This document shows positions 37,143 through 45,766 of a DNA stretch of 64,000 bases, in pieces. The stretch spans positions 266,037-330,036 of the forward strand of contig NZ_JASPJK010000002.1 of the NCBI RefSeq assembly GCF_030232265.1, given 5' to 3'. The position numbers and the translations under genes were made by a program. The notes below the pieces were generated by a model. It searched no databases and was not told the DNA's origin. It saw only the letters and a list, made by a program, of their open reading frames with translations. Numbering within the stretch: position 1 is the stretch's first letter; the number at the start of each line of letters is the position of its first letter. Source of the stretch: Corynebacterium sp. MSK041 (GTDB taxonomy: Bacteria; Actinomycetota; Actinomycetes; Mycobacteriales; Mycobacteriaceae).

Positions 37143-37907
37143 ATGGCGCGCGGAAAGCCCCGTTCACCGAAGAAACGGATTGCCGGCGCCTACACGGTGG
37201 ATACTGGCACGGTGGAGATCATCGCCGATCCATTGCGTGACGGGGCTTTTGTCGTGGAGCTCAACCGAGTGCCGTCTTCCTACGTGGTGCTCGGCGCGCC
37301 ACGTGTGCTGGGCTTCGACTACATGGAATGGATCGCGTCCGCTGTGCGCGCCCATTTTTCGCTTATCGACGCTTCCCCCACCACCCTCCTCCACCTCGGT
37401 GCCGCCGGGTGTTCCCTGCCGCGGTTTTGTGCTGATGTGTGGCCGCAGTCAAGCAATATCGTGGTGGACATTGATCGCGTCTTGTGTGATCTCATGGCAG
37501 CGACGTTTGATATGCCACCCCAGATTGTGTTTCGGCCGGGCGATGCCCTCGCGGCCGTGGATGCCCAGCCGGCCGGTTCCGTCGATGTGATCATCCGGGA
37601 TGTCTTCGCAGGCTCCGAGGCCCCGAGGCATGTTTGCTCGCCTGCTTTCTATCGCGCGGCGGCAACAGCTTTGGCCCCTGGCGGTATCTACCTGGCCAAT
37701 GTGGGTGACTGCGCAGGACACCCGGTGGCGCAGGAAGAACTCGCGGGAATGGCGGAGGTCTTTGATGAGGTAGGCATGATCGCCACCGCTGATGTGTTGA
37801 GTAAACGCCCCTACGGAAACCTCGTGGTGTACGGGACACGGGCAAGCAGCTTGGGTGAGAGTGCCGAACTTGAAGGTGGCGTCCGCGTCCTAAAATGGAC
37901 CACATGA
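37143..37907 (+). CDS. Spermidine synthase-like SAM-fold protein
   Basis: A 254-residue Rossmann-fold protein of the spermidine synthase-like group without membrane helices. LLHLGAAGCSLPRF replaces the usual GGG-DG motif I, followed by NIVVDIDRVLCDLM and DVIIRDVFAGSEAPRHV. Corynebacterial members are mostly uncharacterised and may methylate or transfer aminopropyl groups; conservation of Asp in DVF supports catalysis. The Arg/Lys-rich start is usual. The TrhA gene overlaps its 3' end. Confidence 0.75.
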   Translation: MARGKPRSPKKRIAGAYTVDTGTVEIIADPLRDGAFVVELNRVPSSYVVLGAPRVLGFDYMEWIASAVRAHFSLIDASPTTLLHLGAAGCSLPRFCADVWPQSSNIVVDIDRVLCDLMAATFDMPPQIVFRPGDALAAVDAQPAGSVDVIIRDVFAGSEAPRHVCSPAFYRAAATALAPGGIYLANVGDCAGHPVAQEELAGMAEVFDEVGMIATADVLSKRPYGNLVVYGTRASSLGESAELEGGVRVLKWTT

Positions 37908-38596
37908 CCGTCACCAGCAATGCCCAAATCCAGGAAATCCGGTGGATCGCTGACCGCGGTGAGCGCCCACTCGTGCGCGGCTGGGCGCACCTTTTCGCGG
38001 CGCAAGTAGCCACCATCGCGGCCACTGTTTTGATCACTTTCTCCTGGATGACGCGCACCTGGTGGGAAGCACTCGGCGTGACTATCTATGGTCTGGGCCT
38101 GACTGCCTTGTTCACGGTGTCGGCCACGTACCACCGTTTCCCCTGGCGTACGCAGCGGGGCGTCGAATCATGGCGGCGTGCGGACCACGCGATGATCGCT
38201 GTGTTCATTGCCTCCACGTACACCCCGCTGTGCATCATCGCCCTGCCCCCAAAGATGGCTGCCATCACCCTCACCGTGGCGTGGGGTGGTGCGCTGGCCA
38301 ATATGGCGTTGAAGCTCTTCTGGATCAACCACCCACGGTGGCTCTCCCCCGTCATTTACGTCGCATTGGGGTGGATTGTTATTCCGCTCATCCCCACGCT
38401 GCTGCGTTCAGGCAACGCGGCGGTGCTGTGGCTCCTCTTCGCCGGCGGTGTGCTGTACACCCTTGGCGCGGCCATTTATGGCTTCAAATGGCCGGGCCGG
38501 CAAGCGCGCTACTACGGCTACCACGAGCACTTCCACACGCTCACCATCGTCGCAGCCATCGTCCACTGCGTAGCAATCTGGTTGCTGGTCACCTAA
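37904..38596 (+). CDS. TrhA/hemolysin III family membrane protein (PAQR)
   Basis: A 230-residue protein with seven predicted helices. It carries the PAQR residues: SATYHRFPW after helix 2 (Ser, His), RADHAMIAVFIASTYTPL (Asp), and the C-terminal HEHFHTLTIVAAIVHC (His pair). These form a zinc site in the family. It is implicated in membrane energetics and fluidity. ATG 37904 overlaps the previous stop (ATGA); ATG 37895 is also in frame. Confidence 0.85.
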   Translation: MTVTSNAQIQEIRWIADRGERPLVRGWAHLFAAQVATIAATVLITFSWMTRTWWEALGVTIYGLGLTALFTVSATYHRFPWRTQRGVESWRRADHAMIAVFIASTYTPLCIIALPPKMAAITLTVAWGGALANMALKLFWINHPRWLSPVIYVALGWIVIPLIPTLLRSGNAAVLWLLFAGGVLYTLGAAIYGFKWPGRQARYYGYHEHFHTLTIVAAIVHCVAIWLLVT

Positions 38597-38663
38597 ACAA
38601 CCAGCATCAGCGCACAAAGAAAACCGCGGCTGTCCCCGAAAGGAAAGCTGCGGTTCACTTCCA

Positions 38664-38685
38664 GCTAGACGCTGCGGCGTCTAGC
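38664..38685. terminator. Perfect 9-bp hairpin between convergent genes
   Basis: GCTAGACGC, a TGCG loop and the exact reverse complement, overlapping the stop codon of the leftward YhgE/Pip gene. An upstream imperfect stem (AACCGCGGCT / AGCTGCGGTT, 38621-38655) may serve the TrhA transcript. Confidence 0.6.
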
Positions 38686-40792
38686 TGCGGGAGAACACCG
38701 ACTCCAGCGGCTCCTCACCCTCGCGGATCTCACGTGCGTACTCTTCACGCTGACGCTCGTTCTCGTTCGGGTCCTGGATGTGCAGTGCCTTGCGGCGGGC
38801 ATCGTAAATGACAATCGACGCGCCTACTGCCGCCAGACCGGCCACGACGAGGACGATGAAGGCGAGCCAGAAGGTGCCGTCGTAAATGCCATCCACGGAG
38901 CGGACAAACAGGTTGCGCGCGTGACTCATCGGGTGCAGCGGGTTCAGGGCTGCGAGCGGAGCCGGGAGGGTGGACAACGGCCAAACGGCGCCAGCCACGA
39001 ACAGACCCATGGCGAAGAAGCCAACGTTGAACAGCGCACCAACAACGCGCCCGAAGAGGATGCGGAAGAACTGGAAGATAGACGTACCCGCCGCATCGAT
39101 GACCAGCAGGGCGAGGATAGCCACGATCCAGCTGCTCGGGCGCCAGCCCAGGGATGCGGACACGAAGGTCAGCAGCGCGGTCAGACCGACGTTGATGCCG
39201 AACATGCGGACCCACGCGTTCATGACTGGGCCAACCGGGCCGGACGCCTTGTGGCGGCGACCAATCGCGTGCGGCAGCAGAATGGAGACAACCGCCATGA
39301 GCAGGAAGTTGATCACAATGAGACCGAGGATGGAGAAACCACTGGATGGCTTCTTCACGGTCGGGTCAGCCGGGTCCACAACAACCTGCGTCGGGTGGAG
39401 GTTTGCTTCCTGGAACAGGATCGGCACAGCGATCTGCTCAGAGGATGCGTCGAGGGACTTCACAGCGGGGGCCTGCTTCGCACCGTCGCCCAGCTTGGTG
39501 GACAGTTCATTCGAACCATCTTTCAGGCGACCGATGCCGTCTTCGAGCTGGGCACCACCATCGACGAGCTGGCCGGTGCCGTCGACGAGGCGGCTCGTGC
39601 CGTCGTTAAGCTGGTTCGCTCCATCTTTCAGCTGGTCCGTGCCATCAGCGAGGCGGCTGGCACCATCAACCAGACGGTTCAAACCGTTGCGGTACGGCAT
39701 GTTCGGGTCAGACAGGTTGGCATGGAGCTCACCGGTACCTGCGCTCAAGCGCCGGAGGTCGTTCACCACGTTGGTGTCACTACCCGGCAGGATGCGCCCC
39801 AAGGAGCTTTCAATCTTGTCAGCCTGATCGTGCATGCCAACGGAGCGCAGCGTATCAATCACCGGACGCAGCTGCCCAGCAGCACCCTCGACGCCCTCAA
39901 GCACGGGGATGAGCATGCCCGTGAGTTTGTTCACGCCCTCATCGATCTGGCGGGCACCGTCTGCCAGTTGGTCAGTACCATCACTGAGCTGGTTCAGGCC
40001 GTCCTTGAGCTGGTAAGCACCATCGTTCAGCTCAGTAGTACCGCTCACGAGGCGGCCGGTGCCGTCGTGGAGCTGATTCGCGCCGTCGTCAAGCTGATTG
40101 ATGCCGTCGACCGCGCGGCCCGCACCATCCTGGAGCTGCCCCACGCCGTCATCAAGCTGCTTCGAACCGTCAGCTGCGGCGCGAATGCCGTCACTCAGCT
40201 GATTGATACCGGACAGAACCTGCTCCGCGTAGGTCTTGGCCACCTGCGAAGCAACCTCAGTCTGAATTTTCGGAACAAGGCCCGAGGTCAGGACAGCACC
40301 GTTCGTGCCGTTGTAATCGTTGTAGTCAATGAGGATCTCGGCCTGCTTCGGCTCCGGATCGATCACGGTGACAACGTTTTTAGAGAAGTCCTCCGGGATC
40401 GTCACCGTGAACAGGTACTTACCCTTCACTAGACCGTCCCGGGCCTCCTCCGCGGAGACCTGCGTGAAGTCGAGGTAGTCGCGGGAGGTCAAGCCTTTTG
40501 CCACGTCGTCGCCGAATTTCTCCAGCCCGGCGCCTTCCCCACGGTCCACGCCTTTGTCTTCGTTGACCACGGCGAGGCGGGTCTGCGGGACAGACCCCGT
40601 CGGATCCCACATTGCCCACATGAACAAGCCCGAAAACAGCAACGGGACCACGAGAGCCAGGATGATGAGTGTGCGCGCCATCGTGGAGAAAGGCCGCCAC
40701 ATGAGGAGGCGCTCCAGACGGTTCATATCCCCGGCCTCAACAGTTGAATCCTGGGAAGCGTTGTCGCCTCCGGAGGTGACTGCGGTGCTCAA
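38681..40792 (-). CDS. YhgE/Pip family membrane protein with heptad xLxDGxx repeats
   Basis: A 703-residue protein with one N-terminal helix (about 43-62) and a large external region. The region contains long runs of seven-residue units of the form QLxDGxx (about residues 195-280 and 375-440). Five or six C-terminal helices of the ABC-2 membrane type follow. YhgE/Pip proteins include phage infection proteins and type VII-linked or lipid-export factors in Actinobacteria. The repeats predict a long helical stalk. It is monocistronic; a hairpin closes it. Confidence 0.85.
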   Translation of the reverse strand: MSTAVTSGGDNASQDSTVEAGDMNRLERLLMWRPFSTMARTLIILALVVPLLFSGLFMWAMWDPTGSVPQTRLAVVNEDKGVDRGEGAGLEKFGDDVAKGLTSRDYLDFTQVSAEEARDGLVKGKYLFTVTIPEDFSKNVVTVIDPEPKQAEILIDYNDYNGTNGAVLTSGLVPKIQTEVASQVAKTYAEQVLSGINQLSDGIRAAADGSKQLDDGVGQLQDGAGRAVDGINQLDDGANQLHDGTGRLVSGTTELNDGAYQLKDGLNQLSDGTDQLADGARQIDEGVNKLTGMLIPVLEGVEGAAGQLRPVIDTLRSVGMHDQADKIESSLGRILPGSDTNVVNDLRRLSAGTGELHANLSDPNMPYRNGLNRLVDGASRLADGTDQLKDGANQLNDGTSRLVDGTGQLVDGGAQLEDGIGRLKDGSNELSTKLGDGAKQAPAVKSLDASSEQIAVPILFQEANLHPTQVVVDPADPTVKKPSSGFSILGLIVINFLLMAVVSILLPHAIGRRHKASGPVGPVMNAWVRMFGINVGLTALLTFVSASLGWRPSSWIVAILALLVIDAAGTSIFQFFRILFGRVVGALFNVGFFAMGLFVAGAVWPLSTLPAPLAALNPLHPMSHARNLFVRSVDGIYDGTFWLAFIVLVVAGLAAVGASIVIYDARRKALHIQDPNENERQREEYAREIREGEEPLESVFSRS

Positions 40793-41026
40793 ACGATTAC
40801 CTCTTTTCTGTCAACGCCTTGCCATCATGCGCTAGAGCACACAAGGCGCGAAGACGTGATCAAAATTACTTTGTAGAGGAATATAGTATGCGGATACGAA
40901 AAATTGCGACGTATTGCGTGAAAAATTTTCAGCGTTTCATAGATTCTCTCGATGGCCGAACGTTTAGCGCAGCTCAAGGATCATTTGCTTATCGACGTTG
41001 CCCCTCCCCGTGCTAGCTTCAATCCC

Positions 41027-41164
41027 ATGACAAAGCGTTTCGCCGTCGCCGTGGCGTCGTTGGCTTGTGCCCTGACCGCGTGCGGGAACAACTCCGCGTC
41101 AGAGCTTGATACGTGTTCTGCGCCTGCCAGCGATAGGTGCAGTAGGAGGCAACACACACCATGA
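41027..41164 (+). CDS. 45-residue lipoprotein, possibly a truncated gene
   Basis: A short frame with a complete lipoprotein signal (MTKRFAVAVASLACALTAC, lipobox LTAC) but only about 25 residues after the lipid Cys, ending CSRRQHTP. The last codons contain AGGAGG, the ribosome binding site of the next gene, and the stop overlaps that gene's ATG (ATGA). It is either a tiny lipoprotein or the front of a lipoprotein gene cut short by deletion or frameshift. No homologue is recognised. Confidence 0.4.
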   Translation: MTKRFAVAVASLACALTACGNNSASELDTCSAPASDRCSRRQHTP

Positions 41165-41847
41165 GTGCCATGAGGGACTACCGCCGAGGCGAGCACGCCC
41201 TGGCGATCTATCTGTCATCCATCACCGGTTTCGTGGACACGATCGGGTTCATGTACCTGGGTGGCTACTTCTTGTCATTCATGTCCGGCAACACCACTCG
41301 CCTGACCGCTGCGGTGAACGCCAGCCAGTGGGATGTCGTGGCCATCGCGGGCGGGCTCATGATCACGTTCCTGCTGGGCGTGGCCGCAGGTGCGTTGATC
41401 AGTCAACTCGGTGCACGGCACCTCCCGCCCACCCGGACACGCGAAGCAGTGCTGCTATTCGTGTGCGCCATGTCTGGTGTGTCCTCCGTGATGCTGCTGT
41501 TAGGCCACGAACGACTGTCGGTGTTCTTCCTCGCGTTCACCGTCGGCGCGATGAACTCCACGTTTGAACGAGGCGGCGAAGTTTCCATCTCCCTGACATA
41601 TATGACGGGCACCTTAGTCAAGATGGCACAACGTTTCGTCGCGGCCCTCTTCGGCGGCCCGCACAGTGCTTGGCTAATGAATTTCGCACTGTGGTCGGCC
41701 CTCGCCTGCGGCGCTTTGCTCGGCGGCCGCTGCTATGTCGTGTTCGGTGTGAAGTCCGTCTGGATCGTCACATTGTTGCTCTGCGCCGGCACCGCCGCAG
41801 CACTGATCAATCGTCAGCGCAGGCGCGCCCGTGGGCTGCCTGTGTAG
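41161..41847 (+). CDS. YoaK family (DUF1275) membrane protein
   Basis: A 228-residue protein with six to seven helices. It has SSITGFVDTIGFMYLGGYFLSFMSGNTTRLT, the DUF1275 signature, and AFTVGAMNSTFERGGEVSISLTYMTGTLVKMAQ. The function is unknown; it is often near stress genes. AGGAGG lies 12 bases before the ATG, within the preceding mini-lipoprotein frame. The start/stop overlap suggests coupling. Confidence 0.83.
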   Translation: MSAMRDYRRGEHALAIYLSSITGFVDTIGFMYLGGYFLSFMSGNTTRLTAAVNASQWDVVAIAGGLMITFLLGVAAGALISQLGARHLPPTRTREAVLLFVCAMSGVSSVMLLLGHERLSVFFLAFTVGAMNSTFERGGEVSISLTYMTGTLVKMAQRFVAALFGGPHSAWLMNFALWSALACGALLGGRCYVVFGVKSVWIVTLLLCAGTAAALINRQRRRARGLPV

Positions 41848-41955
41848 TTTCTGAGCCCACGCCAACTCCACGCCGACTCCACACTGGCACCACCGTTTTC
41901 GTTGATTTCTCCGTCTGAACATTTTCGTGTTCCACGTCCCAGTAAAATACCGGCT

Positions 41956-43323
41956 ATGACGACCCCTGACTCGCAAATCGAATTTTTCTTTGATGGCGAA
42001 GGCCTCATTGCTTTTGGCCATGAAGATGCCTTAGACGAGCTCGGTCGCATCGATGGTTTTTCGATTTCTCAGGTTTCTCCCCAAATTTTGTACCGTATGC
42101 GGGATGTTCTCTCGACGGTTGGCGAGTTTCAAGAGCGCTCTGGCCGATACGTGAAAGTCGGCCCAGAGACAGCGAAGCTACTGAAGCAACGCGTCACCAC
42201 CGGACCCGTGAGAGGGGCGTTTCGGCGGGGCGATTTGGGCCTGGCGGGCAACGCGGGACAGCTCTTCAAACAGATTGAGATTGAAAGCCTTGTCAGGTAC
42301 ACGCCAGCTGTCGCAACATTAGGAAGCAGTCTCGTTGCACAAGCAGCTATCGAAGCAGCGCTACGTGAGATCAAGGATTACCTGGACTCCATCGAATCCA
42401 AACTCGATGAACTACTCCGCCAGAAGAAAGTGGAGTCTTTGGGCGAGCTCCAAGGCGTCGCAAATGCCCTCAACGATGCTGTAGATTACTACCGCGAAAA
42501 CAACAATGTTTCAACAACCAAATGGTCAACGGTGAGCCACCTCGGAGCAACCCTCCACACCCTGGAAGCAACAGCGCTCGGTCAGATTTCAAGCTTGGTG
42601 GAACAACTGACGGCAAGCCAGGACAACTCTAAAAAGATCGCCGATGAATTCCGGAAACTGGATAATGAACTTGAACACTGGCTTGCTTATCTTGCTTGGA
42701 GCCTTTACCTGCATGACCAGTTTTATGTTCTGGAGATCGCGCACGCACGAGAATTCGAGCCCGACAGCCTCGATGCTCACCACGATTCCATACAAAGGAG
42801 GCGCGACGAGAGAATTGAATCTGTGGCGCTGCACTTGCTGGAGTTAAACAATTCAATTCGCTCCGCTGCGGAACTTACGGCCGACGCTTGGTTCACAGCC
42901 AAACATCCCAAACGAGCCGGACTCGTAAATGCTGCCGCAAACAAAGCAGAAAGAGCAATTCAGGATTTCGCCCACCGCGCGGATCTTAACTTCGAGCAAA
43001 GAAGCCAACTTGAGACACTGAGCTGGAAAAAAGCAGTATCAGTCGTTTTCGATGATTCCGTGAAAGCCCTCGACCAAGGTCGCCAGCGCGGCATAGAGCA
43101 GATAAAAGAGCAGATAAACGAGACTCACGACCGGTACCGCACGCACCGACAGAAGAAGGCTCTCAAGAAAAGTGCCAAGATGGTTCGCAGAAATGCGGAA
43201 ACCAAGTCTCTCAAGTCCCCTGCCACCCCTGCCATCGAAGAATTACTCCCCCAGACACAGCAAGGACCGCACAATGTAGAACCCGAACACTTCTCGCAAA
43301 AACCAGAAGCTACTGAAGAGTAA
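41956..43323 (+). CDS. Uncharacterised coiled-coil protein
   Basis: A 455-residue protein without recognised domains. After a short N-terminal beta region (EFFFDGEGLIAFG) comes a hydrophobic stretch near 110-130 (VATLGSSLVAQAAIEAAL). Long predicted helices with heptad patterns follow (LDSIESKLDELLRQKKVESLGELQG; QIKEQINETHDRYRTHRQKKALKKSAK), then a polar tail. The region is richer in A+T than its neighbours and has different codon use, which suggests lateral transfer. A membrane-associated or defence-type role is possible, but nothing proves it. Confidence 0.6.
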   Translation: MTTPDSQIEFFFDGEGLIAFGHEDALDELGRIDGFSISQVSPQILYRMRDVLSTVGEFQERSGRYVKVGPETAKLLKQRVTTGPVRGAFRRGDLGLAGNAGQLFKQIEIESLVRYTPAVATLGSSLVAQAAIEAALREIKDYLDSIESKLDELLRQKKVESLGELQGVANALNDAVDYYRENNNVSTTKWSTVSHLGATLHTLEATALGQISSLVEQLTASQDNSKKIADEFRKLDNELEHWLAYLAWSLYLHDQFYVLEIAHAREFEPDSLDAHHDSIQRRRDERIESVALHLLELNNSIRSAAELTADAWFTAKHPKRAGLVNAAANKAERAIQDFAHRADLNFEQRSQLETLSWKKAVSVVFDDSVKALDQGRQRGIEQIKEQINETHDRYRTHRQKKALKKSAKMVRRNAETKSLKSPATPAIEELLPQTQQGPHNVEPEHFSQKPEATEE

Positions 43324-43324
43324 G

Positions 43325-43438
43325 ATGGGTTTCAGCCGCGACCAACTAGCGGACTTTCTGGAAAACATGGCGTCCCACAGCCGCAAAGGTGGCATCACCC
43401 TCGGCACTGGAGCTGAAGATCTCGTGGTTTGTGGATGA
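43325..43438 (+). CDS. Short ORF after the coiled-coil gene
   Basis: A 37-codon frame (MGFSRDQLADFLENMASHSRKGG...) starts 1 base after the upstream stop. The SRKGGITLGTGAEDL segment could be the front of a larger gene cut by a stop. Coding status is uncertain, and there is no separate ribosome binding site. Confidence 0.25.
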   Translation: MGFSRDQLADFLENMASHSRKGGITLGTGAEDLVVCG

Positions 43439-43567
43439 GGCGGGGGATCCCGTCGATAAGCAAATGCCCGCGTCAGGCTTCACTATTTCTTAGCGTCTAG
43501 CCGATCACCGTTCCAGCAAGCTCTACACGGTGCTCCAAGCAGTCTGAACAGGTGGTTCTAGAAGCTA

Positions 43568-43792
43568 TTAAAGAGGCTCTCCGCAGCTGTCACAATACAT
43601 TTCGCCCGCTTCGTAAATACTGCCGCAGCAATACTGGGACGCACCACTTACCTCGTAGCATTCTTTATGCCACTCTTCGCCATTGAAGTCAATTCCACCA
43701 GCGGTGATTCTGTCACCGCAACCTTCACACAGTGGAGTAGACTCACACGTCCGAGAATTGTGCCCATCAGCACCGCAAACGCCACATGCCAT
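43568..43792 (-). CDS. Small zinc-knuckle / LIM-like Cys-rich protein
   Basis: A 74-residue protein built of metal-binding units. CGVCGADGHNSRTC is an exact C-x2-C-x4-H-x4-C zinc knuckle. CEGCGDRITAGGIDFNGEEWHKEC looks like half of a LIM/treble-clef finger, and CCGSIYEAGEMYCDSCGEPL gives further Cys pairs. Two to three zinc ions are likely. It could bind RNA or DNA or act as an adaptor; it is not a known family to me. ATG at 43790-43792 starts MACGVCGADG; the frame is open ten codons further. Confidence 0.6.
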   Translation of the reverse strand: MACGVCGADGHNSRTCESTPLCEGCGDRITAGGIDFNGEEWHKECYEVSGASQYCCGSIYEAGEMYCDSCGEPL

Positions 43793-43916
43793 GGGTAAAG
43801 AATAAATCCCGAGCCAAAGCACGGCAACCGATGCTCACCGCCCTTATCCACCTTTTGCGCGTCAGCCCCCGCTACAGTGTCGCTAGCACAACGACTAATA
43901 GGGATGGAGGGCACGG

Positions 43917-44996
43917 TTGCGTCATTTCAGTCCACTCTTCACGATGGGGCCTGCGCAGCGCGACCACATTCCCGCCTTCCGTACCGCACTTGGCGTGGCT
44001 ATTCCCATGTTCACGCTGTTGGCGCTGGGGCGACTCGACCTTGCGATTTACGCTAACTTCGGGGCCTTCACCGGCGTGTACGGTCGCCACACCACACGTG
44101 CGACCCGTCTGAAGCACCACGTCCTCGCTGGCATTGCGCTTACCCTGATGGTGACTCTCGGTGCGACCATCGCGTGGTTTGGTGTCAGTCCGTGGATTCT
44201 CATGATCGTGACGGCGATCGCCTCATCGATATGGGCAACGATTGCGCTAGCCACCGATATGAAGCCGACGGGTTCGGTGTTCATCATCTTCTCCATCGCC
44301 GCTGTCGGTTCCCTGAGCAATCCAGTTCATCCGCTGCTCGCCTTCGCCATCGCCGGCGGTGCGGCTCTGGTGTGCCTCATTTTGGGGCAGGTCTCCCACC
44401 TCATTGGCGAAGGTCCAGGTGGCGATGCAAAAGAGAATGAGATCCCCACCCGATCCCCCGACGCCGGGCGCGTGCCACGCCAGCGCTTTGTCGTGGAAGC
44501 AAGCCGTTTCTTCTTCGCCCCGCTACTTGCCGGCACGTTGGGGCTGATGTCGGTGGCGTTTTTTGATTCGCTCTCCCACTCCTACTGGGCCATGGTCGCC
44601 GCCGCCGCTCCCCTGGTGAACTCCCGGTTTAAGATGCAGTATTTCCGGGCCATCGAACGCGTGCTTGGCACGCTGACCGGCATCGCGATCACCGGCTTCC
44701 TTTTGTCACACTCGCTGCAGGGCTGGCAGATCGTCGTGTGGATCATCATCCTGCAATATCTGACCGAGATGTACGTGACCCGCAACTACACCATCGCCGC
44801 CAGCTTCATCACCCCGACAGCACTGCTGATGGTGCAAGTTGTCGACGCCGCCCCAGTCGTCCCGATGCTGCTTGCCCGCACCGCCGAAACCATGCTCGGT
44901 GCGGTGGCCGCCCTCACGATCATCGCCGTGGGATATGCGCGCGCAAACCCCACCGTATTTGCGCGGCGTGGCAACGACAACGACAGCAGAACGTAG
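43917..44996 (+). CDS. FUSC family membrane protein
   Basis: A 359-residue protein with two blocks of about five helices each, as in the fusaric-acid-resistance/aromatic exporter (FUSC) group. It has RTALGVAIPMFTLLALGRLDLAIYANFGAFTGVYGR, and the second block is PLVNSRFKMQYFRAIERVLGTLTGIAI. It probably exports aromatic or other weak acids; this is a family inference. TTG 43917 has GGAGGG 6 bases upstream and gives the conserved N-terminus. ATG 43944 is an alternative. arfB follows after 10 bases. Confidence 0.8.
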   Translation: MRHFSPLFTMGPAQRDHIPAFRTALGVAIPMFTLLALGRLDLAIYANFGAFTGVYGRHTTRATRLKHHVLAGIALTLMVTLGATIAWFGVSPWILMIVTAIASSIWATIALATDMKPTGSVFIIFSIAAVGSLSNPVHPLLAFAIAGGAALVCLILGQVSHLIGEGPGGDAKENEIPTRSPDAGRVPRQRFVVEASRFFFAPLLAGTLGLMSVAFFDSLSHSYWAMVAAAAPLVNSRFKMQYFRAIERVLGTLTGIAITGFLLSHSLQGWQIVVWIIILQYLTEMYVTRNYTIAASFITPTALLMVQVVDAAPVVPMLLARTAETMLGAVAALTIIAVGYARANPTVFARRGNDNDSRT

Positions 44997-45006
44997 GGTG
45001 GGCAGC

Positions 45007-45450
45007 ATGAAAGACCTAATCATCGCGCCTGGCCCGGGAGTTCCCGACGGTGCGGTCATCGCCGCCGCCGACCTGACGGAACGTTTCGCGAAATCATCAG
45101 GACCAGGCGGCCAGGGCGTGAACACGACGGACAGCAAGGTTCAGCTCTCCCTCGATATCGCCGAAAGCGCATCGCTTAACGACGCCCAACGCCGCCGCAT
45201 CTTGCGCAACCTCGAGCACCGTCTGGACGGCACTGTGCTCACCGTGTCTGTGTCGACTCAGCGGTCGCAGGTACGCAACCGAACTGAGGCACGCGATCGC
45301 TTGGCTGCCCTGTTGCGTGACGCGCTTGCACCGCCGCCTCCCCCTCGACGCAAAACCAAGCCGACACGTAGCTCAGTGCGGCGCCGCCTTGAAGCGAAGA
45401 AGCGGCGCTCGGAGATCAAGTCCACACGGCGACAGCCTCAGATCCCCTAG
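45007..45450 (+). CDS. arfB: Alternative ribosome-rescue factor ArfB (peptidyl-tRNA hydrolase)
   Basis: ArfB frees ribosomes stalled without a stop codon by hydrolysing peptidyl-tRNA. The 147-residue protein has the catalytic GGQ in KSSGPGGQGVNTTDSKVQL (about 40-60), the globular RF-like domain, and the basic C-terminal tail (RRKTKPTRSSVRRRLEAKKRR) that enters the mRNA channel. A truncated second copy lies at 48802. The longer open frame upstream is a shadow of the FUSC gene. Confidence 0.92.
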   Translation: MKDLIIAPGPGVPDGAVIAAADLTERFAKSSGPGGQGVNTTDSKVQLSLDIAESASLNDAQRRRILRNLEHRLDGTVLTVSVSTQRSQVRNRTEARDRLAALLRDALAPPPPPRRKTKPTRSSVRRRLEAKKRRSEIKSTRRQPQIP

Positions 45451-45457
45451 ACCGACC

Positions 45458-45766
45458 CTAGGCTGATGCAGCTTGGACTGGCTGGATATTCTCAATCTCG
45501 GCAAGGATTTTATCCTCTGCCACATCCAAGTCGTACTGGGTCTGTAATCCGAGCCAGAATTGCGGGCTCATCCCGAAATACTTCCCTAAACGGAGTGCAG
45601 TATCGGCAGTAACAGCCCGCTTCCCGTGGACGATCTCGTTGATCCGACGAGGGGGAACGCCGATAGAAACAGCAAGCTTGTGCTGCGTAATCCCCATCTC
45701 CTTGAGAAAATCCTCCATGAGGATCTCGCCGGGGTGTACTGGTGGAAGCTTGTCAGTGATAGTCAA
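45458..45766 (-). CDS. higA: HigA family antitoxin (XRE helix-turn-helix)
   Basis: A 102-residue antitoxin of the VapI/HigA group. It has PVHPGEILMEDFLKEMGITQHKLAVSIGVPPRRINEIVHGKRAVTADTALRLGKYFG, an XRE fold with the usual N-terminal HPGE. The start is TTG at 45764-45766, inside the end of the upstream higB remnant, as in normal higBA operons. It would bind toxin and the operator at 45931-45985. Its toxin gene is deleted, so it is an orphan antitoxin. Confidence 0.88.
   Translation of the reverse strand: MTITDKLPPVHPGEILMEDFLKEMGITQHKLAVSIGVPPRRINEIVHGKRAVTADTALRLGKYFGMSPQFWLGLQTQYDLDVAEDKILAEIENIQPVQAASA

Noticed and set aside
38780..40432. 550-codon open frame antisense to the YhgE/Pip gene
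   Set aside because: The repeats of the sense gene keep the opposite frame open; the product has no domain and no start signal.
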